Source: Neocallimastix lanati (nom. inval.) (taxonomy: Eukaryota; Neocallimastigomycota; Neocallimastigomycetes; Neocallimastigales; Neocallimastigaceae). From it: a stretch of DNA of 64,000 bases. Location: NCBI GenBank assembly GCA_016946835.1, contig JACVTC010000178.1, forward strand, positions 177,501 to 241,500. Reading direction: 5' to 3'. Under the pieces are notes generated by a model. That model worked only from the letters and a program-made list of their open reading frames with translations. It was not told where the DNA came from and made no database searches. The position numbers and the translations under genes are program-made. The first letter of the stretch is position 1, and each line of letters begins with the position of its first letter. Shown here piece after piece: positions 1 through 12,070 of this stretch.

Positions 1-3000
1 ATTGTCTCTATAAATGGCACTTAAAAGTGGATAATTCCTATAATTATCCTTTTCATTTATTTTTAAAATAATTTTCATTTTATTGGCATAATCAATTAAT
101 AATTTAACCATTTCAATATTGTCTCTATAAATGGCTCTTAAAAGTGGATAATTCCCATCATTATCCTTTTCATTTATTTTTAAAATTATATTATTCTTAT
201 TGGCATAATCAATTAATAATTTAACCATTTCAATATTATTTTTATTAGTAGCCCAGAGAAGTGGGTAACCCCCATCATTATCTTGTTCATTTATTTTCAA
301 AATAATTTTCATTTTATTGGCATAATCAATTAATAATTTGACTATTTCTATATTATTTTTATTCATGGCACTTAAAAGTGGATAATTCCCATAATTATCT
401 TGTTCATTTATTTTTAAAATAATATTATTTTTATTGGCATAATCAATTAATAATTTAACTATTTTAATATTATCTTTATAAATGGCACTTAAAAATGGAT
501 AATTCCTATCGCTATCCTGTTTATTTATTTTTAAAATAATATTATTCTTATTGGCATAATCAATTAATAATTTAACTATATCAATATTATCATTATTAGT
601 AGCCAAGAGAAGTGGATAATCCCCATAATTATCCTGTTTATTTATTATTAAAATAATATTATTTTTATTGGCATAATCAATTAATAATTTAACCATTTCT
701 ATATCATTTTTATTAATGGCACTTAAAAGTGGATAATTTCCAGTTTTATAATGGTATTCATTTATTTTTAAAATAATATTATTCTTATTGGCATAATCAA
801 TTAATAATTTAACCATTTCAATATTGTCTCCAAAAATGGCACTTAAAAGTGGATAATTCCCATAATTATCCTTTTCATTTATTTTTAAAATAATATACTT
901 TTTATTGGCATAATCGATTAATAATTTAACCATTTCAATATTGTCTCTATAAATGGCTCTTAAAAGTGGATAAATCCCATAATTATTCTTTTCATTTATT
1001 TTTAAAATAATATTATTTTTATTGACATAATCAATTAATAATTTAACCATTTCAATATTATTTTTATTAATAGCCCAGAGAAGTGGGTAATCATAATCAT
1101 TATCCTGTTCATTTATTTTCAAATCAATATTATTTTTATTGGCATAATCATTTAATAATTTAACCATTTCAATATTATTTTTATTAGTAGCCCAGAGAAG
1201 TGGGTAATCATAATCATTATCCTGTTCATTTATTTTCAAATCAATATTATTTTTATTGGCATAATCAATTAATAATTTAACCATTTCTATATTATTTTTA
1301 TTAATGGCCCTGAGAAGTGGATAATTCCCATAATTATCCTGTTTATTTATTTTTAAAATAATATTATTCTTATTGGCATAATCAATTAATAATTTAACTA
1401 TATCAATATTATCATTATTAGTAGCCAAGAGAAGTGGATAATCCCCATAATTATCCTGTTTATTTATTATTAAAATAATATTATTTTTATTGGCATAATC
1501 AATTAATAATTTAACCATTTCTATATCATTTTTATTAATGGCACTTAAAAGTGGATAATTTCCAGTTTTATAATGGTATTCATTTATTTTTAAAATAATA
1601 TTATTCTTATTGGCATAATCAATTAATAATTTAACCATTTCAATATTGTCTCCAAAAATGGCACTTAAAAGTGGATAATTCCCATAATTATCCTTTTCAT
1701 TTATTTTTAAAATAATATACTTTTTATTGGCATAATCGATTAATAATTTAACCATTTCAATATTGTCTCTATAAATGGCTCTTAAAAGTGGATAAATCCC
1801 ATAATTATTCTTTTCATTTATTTTTAAAATAATATTATTTTTATTGACATAATCAATTAATAATTTAACCATTTCAATATTATTTTTATTAGTAGCCCAG
1901 AGAAGTGGGTAATCATAATCATTATCCTGTTCATTTATTTTCAAATCAATATTATTTTTATTGGCATAATCATTTAATAATTTAACCATTTCAATATTAT
2001 TTTTATTAGTAGCCCAGAGAAGTGGGTAATCATAATCATTATCCTGTTCATTTATTTTCAAATCAATATTATTTTTATTGGCATAATCATTTAATAATTT
2101 AACCATTTCAACATTATTTTTATTAGTAGCCCAGAGAAGTGGGTAATCCCCATCATTATTCCGTTCATTTATTTTCAAAACAATATTATTTTTATTGGCA
2201 TAATCAATTAATAATTTAACCATTTCTATATTATTTTTATTAATGGCCCTGAGAAGTGGATAATTTCTAGATTTATAATGTTTTTCATTTATTTTTAAAA
2301 TAATATTATTCTTATTGGCATAATCAATTAATAATTTAAGTATATCAATATTATCATTATTAGTAGCCAAGAGAAGTGGATAATCCCCATAATTATCCTG
2401 TTTATTTATTTTTAAAATAATATTATTTTTATTGGCATAATCAATTAATAATTTAACCATTTCTATATTATTTTTATTAATGGCAGTTAAAAGTGGATAA
2501 TCTCCAGTTTTATAATGGTATTCATTTATTCTTAAAATAATATACTTTTTATTGGCATAATCGATTAATAATTTAACCATTTCAATATTGTCTCCAAAAA
2601 TGGCACTTAAAAGTGGATAATTCCCATAATTATCCTTTTCATTTATTTTTAAAATAATATACTTTTTATTGGCATAATCGATTAATAATTTAACCATTTC
2701 AATATTGTCTCTATAAATGGCTCTTAAAAGTGGATAAATCCCATAATTATTCTTTTCATTTATTTTTAAAATAATATTATTTTTATTGACATAATCAATT
2801 AATAATTTAACCATTTCAATATTGTCTCTATAAATGGCACTTAAAAGTGGATAATTCCCATCATTGTCTTTTTCATTTATTTTTAAAACAATATTATTTT
2901 TATTGGCATAATCAATTAATAATTTAACCATTTCAATATTATTTTTATTGACATAATCAATTAATAATTTAACCATTTCAATATTATTTTTATTAGTAGC

Positions 3001-5076
3001 CAAGAGAAATAGGTAATCCCTGTCATTATCCTTTTCATTTAGTTTCAAAACAATATTATTTTTATTGGCATAATCAGTTAATAATTTAACTATTTTAATA
3101 TTATTTTTATAAGTGGCCCAGAGAAGTGGGTAATCCCAATCCTTATTCCTTTCATTTATTTTCAAAACAATATGATTTTTATTGGCATAATCAATTAATA
3201 ATTTAACCATTTCAATATTGTCTCTATAAATGGCTCTTAAAAGTGGATAATCCCCATCCTTATTCCGTTCATTTATTTTTAAAACAATATGATTTTTATT
3301 GGTATAATCAATTAATAATTTAACTATTTCAATATTATTTTTATTAGTAGCCCAGAGAAGTGGATAATTTCCAGTTTTATGATTGTTTTCATTTATTTTT
3401 AAAGTAAAATTATTTTTATTAGCATAATCAATTAATAATTTAACCATTTCAATATTATTCTTATCAATGGCCTGGAGAAGTGGATAGTTTCCCAATTCAT
3501 CCTGTTCATTTATTACTAAAATAAAATTATTTTTATTAGCATAATCAATTAATAATTTAACCATTTCAATATTATCTTTATAAATGGCACTTAAAAATGG
3601 ATAATTCCTATCGCTATCCTGTTGATTTATTTTTAAAATAATATTCTTTTTATTGGCGTAATCAATTAATAATTTAACTATTTCTATATTATTTTTATTA
3701 ATGGCACTGAGAACTGGATAATTTTGCCGTATATTCAGTTCATTTATTTTTAAAATAATTTTCATTTTATTGGCATAATCAATTAATAATTTAATCATTT
3801 CAATATTATCTTTATAAATGGCACTTAAAAGTGGATAATTCCCATCATTATCCTTTTCATTTATTTTTAAAACAATATTATTTTTATTGGCATAATCAAT
3901 TAATAATTTAACTATTTCAATATTATCTTTATTAGTGGCGAGAAGTGGATAATTCCCATAATAATCCTTTTCATTTATTTTTAAAATAATATTATTTTTA
4001 TTGGCATAATCAATTAATAATTTAACTATTTCAATATTATCTTTACTCATGGCACAGAGAAGTGGATAATTTCCATATTTATGATTGTTTTCATTTATTT
4101 TTAAAATAATCTTATATTTATTGGCATAGTAAATTAATAATTTAACTATTTCAACACTATTCCAAATAGTGGCATGAAGAAGTAGATAATTCCCATCATT
4201 ATCCTGTTCATTTATATCTAAATCAATTTTCATTTTATAGGCATAATCAATTAATAATTTAACTATTTCAACTTTATCTTTATTAATGGCCCAGTGTAGT
4301 GGATTATCTCCGTCATTATCCTTTTCATTTATTTTCAAAACAATATTCTTTTTATAGGCATAATCAATTAATAATTTTACTATTTTGACATTATTATTAT
4401 AAATGGCAAACAAAAGTGAATAATCTCCATTTTCATTCCGTTCATTTATTTTTAAGTCAATATAATTTTTATTGGCATAATCAATTAATAATTTAACGAT
4501 TTCAATATTATTATTGTAAGTGGCCCAGAGAAGTGGATAACTTCCATTAACATCCTGTTCATTTAGTTTTAAAACAATATTATTTTTATTGGCATAATCA
4601 ATTAATAATTTAACTATTTCAACGTTATCTTTATTAGTGGCCCAGAGAAGTGGATAACTTCCATTATTACACTTCTCAAGTATTTCTAAAAGAATATTAT
4701 TTTTAAGGGCATAATCAATTAATAATTTAACTATTTCTACATTATTATTATAAATGGCAAACAAAAGAGAATAAACTCCATTTTCATCCTTTTTATTTAT
4801 ATTTAAACCAATATTATTTTTGCTGGCAAAATCAATTATTAATTTAACTATTTTAATATTATCTTTAAAAGTGGCCCCGAGAAGTGCATAATTTCCATCA
4901 ATATACTTTTCATTTATTTTCAAACCAATACTATTTTTATTGGCATAATCAATTATTAATCTTATATTTTCAATATTATCATTTTTAATATCATTTTCAA
5001 AAAGATCTTCAAGTTTATCAAAACTTTGTACGATAAATGGCTCATTTACTTTTTTATAACAATTAAATAAAGGCAT
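1..5076 (-). CDS. Giant ankyrin-repeat protein, copy A (3' end outside window)
   Basis: The reading frame is open from an ATG at 5,076 to the window edge, about 1,692 codons with no stop, so the C-terminus is missing. Nearly the whole protein is a run of ankyrin units with a 39-residue (117-bp) period, about 42 of them. Each has a G-N-Y-P-L-L turn followed by helices of the type IEIVKLLIDYANKNN. Ankyrin stacks are protein-binding scaffolds; no catalytic domain, signal peptide or membrane segment is visible, so a cytosolic or nuclear role is the default. The N-terminus (MPLFNCYKKVNEPF, then a short acidic helix) matches copy B at 20,471, which fixes the start. A poly-T-rich, AT-rich region lies upstream. 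Blocks of seven to eight units are repeated inside it (541-2,800). The ligand is unknown. Confidence 0.85.
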   Translation of the reverse strand, partial: MPLFNCYKKVNEPFIVQSFDKLEDLFENDIKNDNIENIRLIIDYANKNSIGLKINEKYIDGNYALLGATFKDNIKIVKLIIDFASKNNIGLNINKKDENGVYSLLFAIYNNNVEIVKLLIDYALKNNILLEILEKCNNGSYPLLWATNKDNVEIVKLLIDYANKNNIVLKLNEQDVNGSYPLLWATYNNNIEIVKLLIDYANKNYIDLKINERNENGDYSLLFAIYNNNVKIVKLLIDYAYKKNIVLKINEKDNDGDNPLHWAINKDKVEIVKLLIDYAYKMKIDLDINEQDNDGNYLLLHATIWNSVEIVKLLIYYANKYKIILKINENNHKYGNYPLLCAMSKDNIEIVKLLIDYANKNNIILKINEKDYYGNYPLLATNKDNIEIVKLLIDYANKNNIVLKINEKDNDGNYPLLSAIYKDNIEMIKLLIDYANKMKIILKINELNIRQNYPVLSAINKNNIEIVKLLIDYANKKNIILKINQQDSDRNYPFLSAIYKDNIEMVKLLIDYANKNNFILVINEQDELGNYPLLQAIDKNNIEMVKLLIDYANKNNFTLKINENNHKTGNYPLLWATNKNNIEIVKLLIDYTNKNHIVLKINERNKDGDYPLLRAIYRDNIEMVKLLIDYANKNHIVLKINERNKDWDYPLLWATYKNNIKIVKLLTDYANKNNIVLKLNEKDNDRDYLFLLATNKNNIEMVKLLIDYVNKNNIEMVKLLIDYANKNNIVLKINEKDNDGNYPLLSAIYRDNIEMVKLLIDYVNKNNIILKINEKNNYGIYPLLRAIYRDNIEMVKLLIDYANKKYIILKINEKDNYGNYPLLSAIFGDNIEMVKLLIDYANKKYIILRINEYHYKTGDYPLLTAINKNNIEMVKLLIDYANKNNIILKINKQDNYGDYPLLLATNNDNIDILKLLIDYANKNNIILKINEKHYKSRNYPLLRAINKNNIEMVKLLIDYANKNNIVLKINERNNDGDYPLLWATNKNNVEMVKLLNDYANKNNIDLKINEQDNDYDYPLLWATNKNNIEMVKLLNDYANKNNIDLKINEQDNDYDYPLLWATNKNNIEMVKLLIDYVNKNNIILKINEKNNYGIYPLLRAIYRDNIEMVKLLIDYANKKYIILKINEKDNYGNYPLLSAIFGDNIEMVKLLIDYANKNNIILKINEYHYKTGNYPLLSAINKNDIEMVKLLIDYANKNNIILIINKQDNYGDYPLLLATNNDNIDIVKLLIDYANKNNIILKINKQDNYGNYPLLRAINKNNIEMVKLLIDYANKNNIDLKINEQDNDYDYPLLWATNKNNIEMVKLLNDYANKNNIDLKINEQDNDYDYPLLWAINKNNIEMVKLLIDYVNKNNIILKINEKNNYGIYPLLRAIYRDNIEMVKLLIDYANKKYIILKINEKDNYGNYPLLSAIFGDNIEMVKLLIDYANKNNIILKINEYHYKTGNYPLLSAINKNDIEMVKLLIDYANKNNIILIINKQDNYGDYPLLLATNNDNIDIVKLLIDYANKNNIILKINKQDSDRNYPFLSAIYKDNIKIVKLLIDYANKNNIILKINEQDNYGNYPLLSAMNKNNIEIVKLLIDYANKMKIILKINEQDNDGGYPLLWATNKNNIEMVKLLIDYANKNNIILKINEKDNDGNYPLLRAIYRDNIEMVKLLIDYANKMKIILKINEKDNYRNYPLLSAIYRDN
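541..2810 (-). repeat. Higher-order repeat inside ankyrin copy A
   Basis: A block of seven ankyrin units starting near 541 recurs from 1,363 (offset 822 bp, seven 117-bp units plus one codon) and partly again from 2,305 (offset 942 bp, eight units plus two codons). The blocks share the same ordered variants: a unit with ATCATTATTAGTAGCC, a unit with TTTATAATGGTATTC, then a unit with AATATACTTTTTATTGG. By eye the first two blocks are almost identical over about 730 bp, so this duplication is recent compared with the single-unit divergence. Confidence 0.75.
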
Positions 5077-7298
5077 ATCAAATAAAATGTAAAAATATTT
5101 TTTATAATTATACTTTTAAATCTTCAAATTCAATTGATACTATCTTAAATTCTGATAATACAAAGATTGTCAAGAGGAATATTTAAATGAGAATTTAATA
5201 ATTTAATTAAAATACAATAATAAATGAAATATAAATAAAATTTTTATATATAAATGAATATTTAAAATTTATTAATATAAAATATATTATTTATCAAAAA
5301 TAATAATTATAATGAAATATAAACAAAAAATAAAAAAATTAGATTGTTTTTTTTTTCTTTTTTTTTTTTTTTAAAAAAAAGTTTTTTTTTCTTTTTTTTT
5401 TTTTTTTTTATATTTTTTGTTTTATTAATTAAATGAATGAATGAATAAATAAATAAATAAATAAATAAATAAAATAATAATACATTTATTAATTAAAAAT
5501 AATTTTAAAACAAATTTTATTAAAAACGGTTAAAAATAGAAATATTAAACTTTGAATGATTTTAGGTTGATGCCCAGCCATTAAAAAATTTTAATGTATT
5601 TCTTATCATATATTAATTAAATTATCAATTAAAATGTTTTTTTGACAACAAAAAAAAAAATTAATTTAACAAAACAAAAAAAAAAAAAAAAAAAACATGT
5701 GATATACTATTTTGATCATGCTTATTAATTATTTTATTATATATTTTCATATATATATGTACTATAAACATAGATTACTCTAAAATTATTATATTTTTTT
5801 ATATTAAAAATAAAATAAAAAAAAAAAATTCTCCATTTAATTTAATTATTTATTATTTTTACTTTTTTTAATTACTTATATATTACTAACAAAATTATTA
5901 TAAATATATTTATTTATTTTATTATTTATTTATTTTATTATTTATTTATTTTATTATTTATTTATCTATTTATTAAAATTATTCCGCTGAAAAATTTTTT
6001 ATAAGAATTTTCCAAAATGCAAATGAAAAATTTCAAGATCTGCACTCCCACCAATTAAATGACAGTATGACCTTATATGGTATTTTTATAGTATGTGTGA
6101 CATTTTTGTGCAACAATTCATTGGCGATGAGTTTTTTTTTTTTTAAAATAATGAAAAGTAAAAATTTATTATTAAATATTATAAATAAAATGATACTATT
6201 TAAATAGAAATAATTTAATCTATTTTATATGAAATAGGCAATATATTCATGATATATTCTAATCTATAGAATAATATTAATTATATATAATTTTATATGC
6301 ATTAAAGTATGATAATTTTGATAATTATAATAAAAATAAAAATAAAAATAAAAATAAAAATAAAAATAAAAATAAATTAAAATAATTATTATCAAAAAGA
6401 GAATATTAAATTTTAATATTTAATAATTATTTATCAAGAAGAGAATATTTAATAATTAATATTTAATAATTAATATTAAATATACAAATAGATTAACTAC
6501 ACCTGCTTGTTTTAGATCAATATGCTGTCTAATTTTTAGTAATATAATTCTATCTTTATTAATTATTAATATTTACCTAAAAAAAAAAAAAAAAAATAAC
6601 CAAATTAACCTCCTTTCACGAAGAATCCTTTTTACTTTGGTTTTTTTTTTTTTCCTTAAAAAAATTATTAGTTTTAATCATAAACTAAATATATATATAA
6701 AATAAAAATAAATGCTGCATATAATTTAATTAAATAATTACTATAATAAATAATATCAACTCTATTTATAATATATAATAAACTTATTAATTATAATTAA
6801 GACATCATCCTAAACATTATTATTAAGAAAAGATATTAAATGCATACAAAATACAAATATGTTACTGCATTTCTCCAATTTTTAAAATACAAATTTTCAA
6901 TACGCCATTTATTTTTAATGGCTTGAAATATTTTTTGTTAACGCCACAAAAAATTTTAACACAATTATATGTAAAAAAAAATAAATGTATAAATAAATAA
7001 ATAAATAAATAAATATAGAATGTAATAATATAAGTATATAAAATAAAATAAAATAAAATAAATATTGAATGTAATAATATAAAAGTACAAGTATATAAAA
7101 TTAAATAAAATAAAATAAAATTAAATAAAATAAAATAAAATAAATATCTATTATTATTTTTTATTAAAGAATATTATAGATCAATGTTTTAGAAATGAAA
7201 TTTTTTTTTTTTACATTTTTATTATATTCAATTAATGATAATATATAAAACAATATTATTGATATTATTGAGTGTTACTAATCTCATTAAATATAAAT

Positions 7299-7337
<39 letters not shown>

Positions 7338-7564
7338 TATATACTTTCTAACGTATATAATTAAATAAAACATTTTATTTTTAAAAATAAATTGTCTTTA
7401 ATATTCTTTAATAAAAAAAAATAATAATAATTATTTATTTTATTTAATATACTTGTACTTATATGATTACATTCTTTCTTTATTTATTTATTTCTACAAT
7501 TAATTGAAAAACTAATTTTTTCGAAATTAATATAAAGAATAATAGTGGATAATTAATATTATAA
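5077..7564. repeat. Upstream flank of ankyrin copy A, duplicated at 20,472-23,260
   Basis: Noncoding AT-rich DNA that aligns almost base for base with 20,472-23,260. It contains poly-T runs (5,344-5,410 and 7,299-7,334), an ATAA microsatellite (5,436-5,472), AAATA and TAAAA arrays, and four less AT-rich islands kept in both copies: 5,562-5,600, 5,990-6,130, 6,486-6,640 and 6,862-6,975. Homology stops at about 7,564 here and about 23,260 there. I see no complete gene. The islands near 6,486-6,975 read on the minus strand as short peptide-like segments and may be exons of a dead gene. Confidence 0.75.
6862..6975 (-). other. Coding-like remnant conserved in both duplicated flanks
   Basis: On the minus strand this island reads TYNCVKIFCGVNKKYFK, continues to ILKIGEMQ and ends in TAA at 6,862. 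The same frame and stop are kept at 22,578-22,692 in the other copy, with a few amino-acid changes. Upstream the frame runs only into low-complexity AAATA repeats. It may be the last exon of an unrecognised gene or a transposon fragment. I do not recognise a family. Confidence 0.3.
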
Positions 7565-8824
7565 TCAATAAATAAATATAAAATAAATTTAAATGTTAAA
7601 ATAAATCGAAGTTATAAAAAAAATAAATTTATGTATATTGTGGCTTATATCATTTTATAATATGCACCATATGAATCAATGAATCAATGTAAAATTATTA
7701 TAGATAAAAATATAAATGTATCATCATAAATTATATTATGTAAATAGGATTCTTTAATATTAAAAAAAAGATGTGATTAATAAAAAAAAATTATTAATAT
7801 TATTATTAAAATAAAATTATTAATATTATTTTTAACAATAATATTAATAATTTTTTTTTTTTATTACTTTTATTAATATAATAAATAAAAATAAATTAAA
7901 TATTGAAAATGATAAAAATTATTAAAGAAAAAATAAATGACAAATTTCAACAATTAAATTAAAGTACATTCAAATTGGACATGAAAGACTAAAAAAAAAA
8001 AAAAACTTGTTATTTGAAAGATATGACGATTGATAGTTAGAAGATAGAATTCAAAATGGTACTACTGGTTGTCAATTAGGAAAGAAAAATAGAAATTCCT
8101 TACCCTACAAAGAAATATACAACAAAATGAACAAAAAAAAAAAAAAAAAAAAAAAATAATAATAATAATAAAAAGATAAAAAGATAGTCGATTAAGTCAA
8201 AGTAAAGAATTTTCTCTCTAAGATATTAAAATTTGGATCCTTATTTTATTGGACCTGATCAGGTTGTTGTTAAAAAAAAAAAAAAAATTAAAAAAATTTA
8301 ATTTAATTTAATACTGTTCCATTTAAACTATGGTTAGAGTTGTTATCTTTAAGATTGGGACAAACGGATATAAAATACAAAAAATTTGGGGAGAGTTATA
8401 TATGCATTTTCCCCAGGTTGCATTTTCCTCAAGTTTCATTTCGCCATGTTGAAATTCCCTATAATAAAAACAATAATAATAATAATAATAATAATAAATA
8501 ATAATAAATAATAATATAATAAAAAATAATAATATAATAAAAAATAATAATAATTGTGAGAAGGATAATAATAGCTTTAATATATAGAGAAAGTGGAAAA
8601 TTAGAAATATATCTCCGAATCCATGAAAAAAAAAAAAAAAGTATTTTAAAGTTTAGAATAATAACTATTGACAATATAATATAACATTAAGAGACAATGA
8701 TTCGTTAACAAATGATTAAAGATGATTATTTGGGAGAAGATAAAAATTGGATATGAAGTAATCTAAAAGATCTATGAAAGAATTAACTGTACTCTTATTT
8801 TTTATTGGAAAAATATAATTTTAA

Positions 8825-8858
<34 letters not shown>

Positions 8859-8927
8859 AGTCCATACCATTGAAGTGTTATAATAAATAATTTTATTAAT
8901 AAAATTAATTATTAAAATATAATTTAA

Positions 8928-8980
<53 letters not shown>

Positions 8981-9069
8981 CTAGGAATAAACTTTATTTA
9001 ATAATATTTTTTTTTAAAAAATATATGAAATTTAAATACATGAAATTTTTTTATATTAATATTAAAAAA
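7565..9069. other. AT-rich spacer with decayed Ty3/gypsy integrase tail
   Basis: No intact gene. Poly-A/T runs occur at 8,138-8,155, 8,830-8,857 and 8,932-8,977. At 8,233-8,271 (+) one frame reads LDPYFIGPDQVVV, which resembles the C-terminal GPY/F module of the Ty3 integrases further along this window (LDPYFIGPLKIV at 61,614). A purine run TTTGGGGAGAG at 8,386-8,396 could be its polypurine tract. An apparent 71-residue minus ORF here (8,459-8,674) is only translated ATT microsatellite. Confidence 0.4.
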
Positions 9070-12000
9070 CTACGTTATGAGCTTCGAGGACGAAAAGGCC
9101 TCTAACTCTTCCCATTCATCGAAGATAACTCCATGTGGATGAAAATTATCATTCGAATCTGTATCAGAATTTCTTCTTTGCCTTATCGTTACGACGTCGA
9201 CACTCTTGACAACGGTAGGTCTAACACTATACAAATCGATCATGGTGTAAAAATCACCAATCACAATAGGCATAACGTTAGTAAGGAATTCCGCAAGCCC
9301 CACAAAAAATGAAATCGGGAAAGAAGACTCGTTCGAAGGTGATTGAAAAATATTATTAATAAGTCGCCTTCTTTTTCCCCGAGCCGATCTTTAAGGTTTC
9401 AAATACTGCATTTCCGCCAAGAAGGATACACAGCACGTAAAAATTGATATTATCATCAAAATCTTCCTCTTTATCATCAGGAATGTTCAATGATTTCTCA
9501 TGAACAATTAGAGAAAAATTAATAAAAATTTCATCAACAAAGGAAATGAAATGTTGCCTAAATTCTTCAAATTTAGGACATAAAAGTATCCAGTGTGTAA
9601 AACTAGGTATGCTGTTACTCTCACCACAACAAGGGCAGTATGTTGGAGCAATTTTCTGATACTAGATTACTTTTAACATACGTTTTTACATCAAATTTGA
9701 ATCCACATTTAATTCGTCCAATCCAAAAAAAAATCCAAGAGAAAATTGTGAATATTTAAGTGATAGACGATGAATAAATTTTTTAAAACCAAATTTAAAA
9801 TTTCTTGTATTTTGTAGATCTGATCGCAGGAGTGCTTGAATAATGAATATTTTCCCAGTAAAACTTCCTTATTTCTCCAGGAAGTTTATTACTGTGCTTG
9901 TGTACTGCTAAACTCCGTGCTTTTTTCGTCCATGAATAGTGAGAAAGTGTAGGTATATTTTTGACTAAATGAGAAATAATACAAGAAGAATCTTTCCACT
10001 TTTTAAAGCATCAAATCATCGCCTTAGCACAAAAAACTAGCTATAGGAGGTATAGAAAGTTCCTTAGACATATTGTAAATTGAAGTATTGGAGGTTTTAT
10101 TTTTAAACCCGAAACTCCAATACAAACTTCGATTAAAAGCAGTTTGAGCTTTTTCAGTATTCTTTTTATTTGAACCAAGTAAAGGGAGCATAATAAAGAA
10201 CTGAACTAAGGACAAAAGAAACTAGTATACAAGTTTTAAAGTAGAAAGGAACATTCCTATTGGTTAAAAATCTAAAGAAAGAGTTAACTGTATAATTAAT
10301 TTTACTGTTCATCTTAGCAATAATAGGTTTTAAATCCAACGATTCATTAAAAGGTATACCAAGATAGGTATATTGATTAGTGCTTGGTATATAGTTCATA
10401 CCAAGTCTAAATGTAGGATTTTCATAATGTCTTGAAGGAATAAAATTCTTTGGTTTAACAACCAGTGTAGCGAATTTATTGATTCCAAAGGTCATTTCAT
10501 TTTTAATACCCCAATCATGAGCAATATTCAAAAGGTTTTTTAAGTGAAGATTTTGTAGGAGCTAATAATACAATATCATCAGCAAATAATCCACCACAAC
10601 ACTTTTTCTTTTCAGTAATCACACCATATCTTTTACATTTATCAAAAATATAATTGATAAATATATTGAATAAGATAGGTGAGAGAGGACACTCTTGGCG
10701 AACACCACGGTGTATTGGAAATTCTTTTGAAAGTTTACCATTAAAGTTTGCACGAGCTTTCGAGGTAAGGTATAGATTAGTAATGAATTGAAGGCATTTA
10801 CCACGAATACCAAGATTATCTAGTTTAGTAAAGTATAATTGTAAATTGGAACTGAATCATAAGCTTTTTTAAGGTCAAGAAAGGCAAGAAAGGTAAATTT
10901 ATCCTTAAATTTTCTTCTTTGACAAATTTCACGAATGGATACAAATAAACTAATACATTCTTCTTTATTTCTAAAAACCAAACTGTTCTGGTCTAATTAT
11001 TCCATTAGAAAAAGCATAGTCCGATATTCTTTTAGTGACAATTTTTGATAGAATTTTTAAACCTACATTGATGAGTGAAATACCACGATAATTATTACAA
11101 TCTGAAAGATCCCCTTTTTTAGGAATAGAAACAATAGAAGCAGAGTTCCATTCATTAGGAAAGTCACCATCCCAAATTTTATTAAAAAGTAATAACAGAC
11201 ACTTTGCACAATCGGAATAAGTAACCTCTTGATTAGAGTCATCCTGAGAAGAATTTCTACTCTCAGAATTAAAAAATGCTTTAAAAAATTCTGTAGGTAT
11301 ACCATCAGGACCAGGTGCTTTGTTATTTTTCATTGAAAGAACAGTTGAATGAATTTCTGACATGGAAATAGGTTGATTAATATCCCATGATTCCTGAGGA
11401 GTAGAAGAATTATTAAGTATTTTTTTCCAATAATTTTCATTAAGACTGTGACCAGTTATGTCAGAATCAAGTTCTTCATAGTGTTCTGCAAAACGATTGA
11501 GTTGATCTTCTTGGGATACTAGAACATTACCTTCTTTATCTTTTAAATGTATACAGGTGATTGGGAAGGAGAGTAAGAAGGTTTAGAGATTTTCTTAAGT
11601 CCAGACCAACCACGCTGGGCATCATTTTTTAAGAAACATTCGCCGATGGAATGAATCAAATTTTTAAATCTAATATTCCTAATATTTCTTTTAATACTAA
11701 TGATATAATCAGAAAGAACTCTATATTCTTTTGAGAGATCGCAAAATTCTTGAAGATTAGACAAATCATTACTAAGTTTAAAATTTTTAATCCTTTTATA
11801 AAATAAATGTTTTTCATGTGATAATTTCTTAATATAAGCAGGACAATGGAACGTTGAACCCTGTAAATTTGTGGGAACTCTTGCTTGAATGTCATCGCCT
11901 ATTTTATTTGCTGTGTCAAGAAGTTTTTTAACCATTGTATTAGAGTCTAGATTATCATTATGTTCAAATTCATCCAGTAAACATGTGAATTTATTATGAG

Positions 12001-12070
12001 AGAAGATTGCTTCACGTTTTATCCCTACAAATTCGATTAGACCACTTAATTTGTGTAAAGAGTTCTATCA
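9070..12070 (-). pseudogene. LINE reverse transcriptase region, frameshifted
   Basis: Reading the minus strand across frames gives the linker (QRGWSGLKKISKPS), RT motif NNKAPGPDGIPTEFF near 11,300, NEWNSASIVSIPKKGD, NNYRGISL, motif A FLDLKKAYDS near 10,875, motif B GVRQECPLSPILFN near 10,700, and motif C FADDIVLLAP near 10,580. The C-terminal part has a Cys/His finger (CPCCGES then HWILLC) near 9,615 and ends with a TAG at 9,070. Frame breaks are visible near 10,973 (after RPEQFGF), between motif C and 10,531, and around 9,660. A TAG lies just upstream of the first recognisable residues at 12,070. The catalytic YADD-type Asp pair is present but the ORF cannot be translated whole. Confidence 0.75.

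Noticed and set aside
1-5076. Regular 117-bp repeats as a CRISPR array
   Set aside because: The repeats are continuous coding ankyrin units without unique spacers.
8459-8674. Minus-strand 71-aa hydrophobic ORF
   Set aside because: Translated ATT microsatellite and poly-A; no real protein features.
11063-11895. Minus-strand ORFs of about 80 aa overlapping the LINE RT
   Set aside because: Alternative frames of the RT region without motifs.
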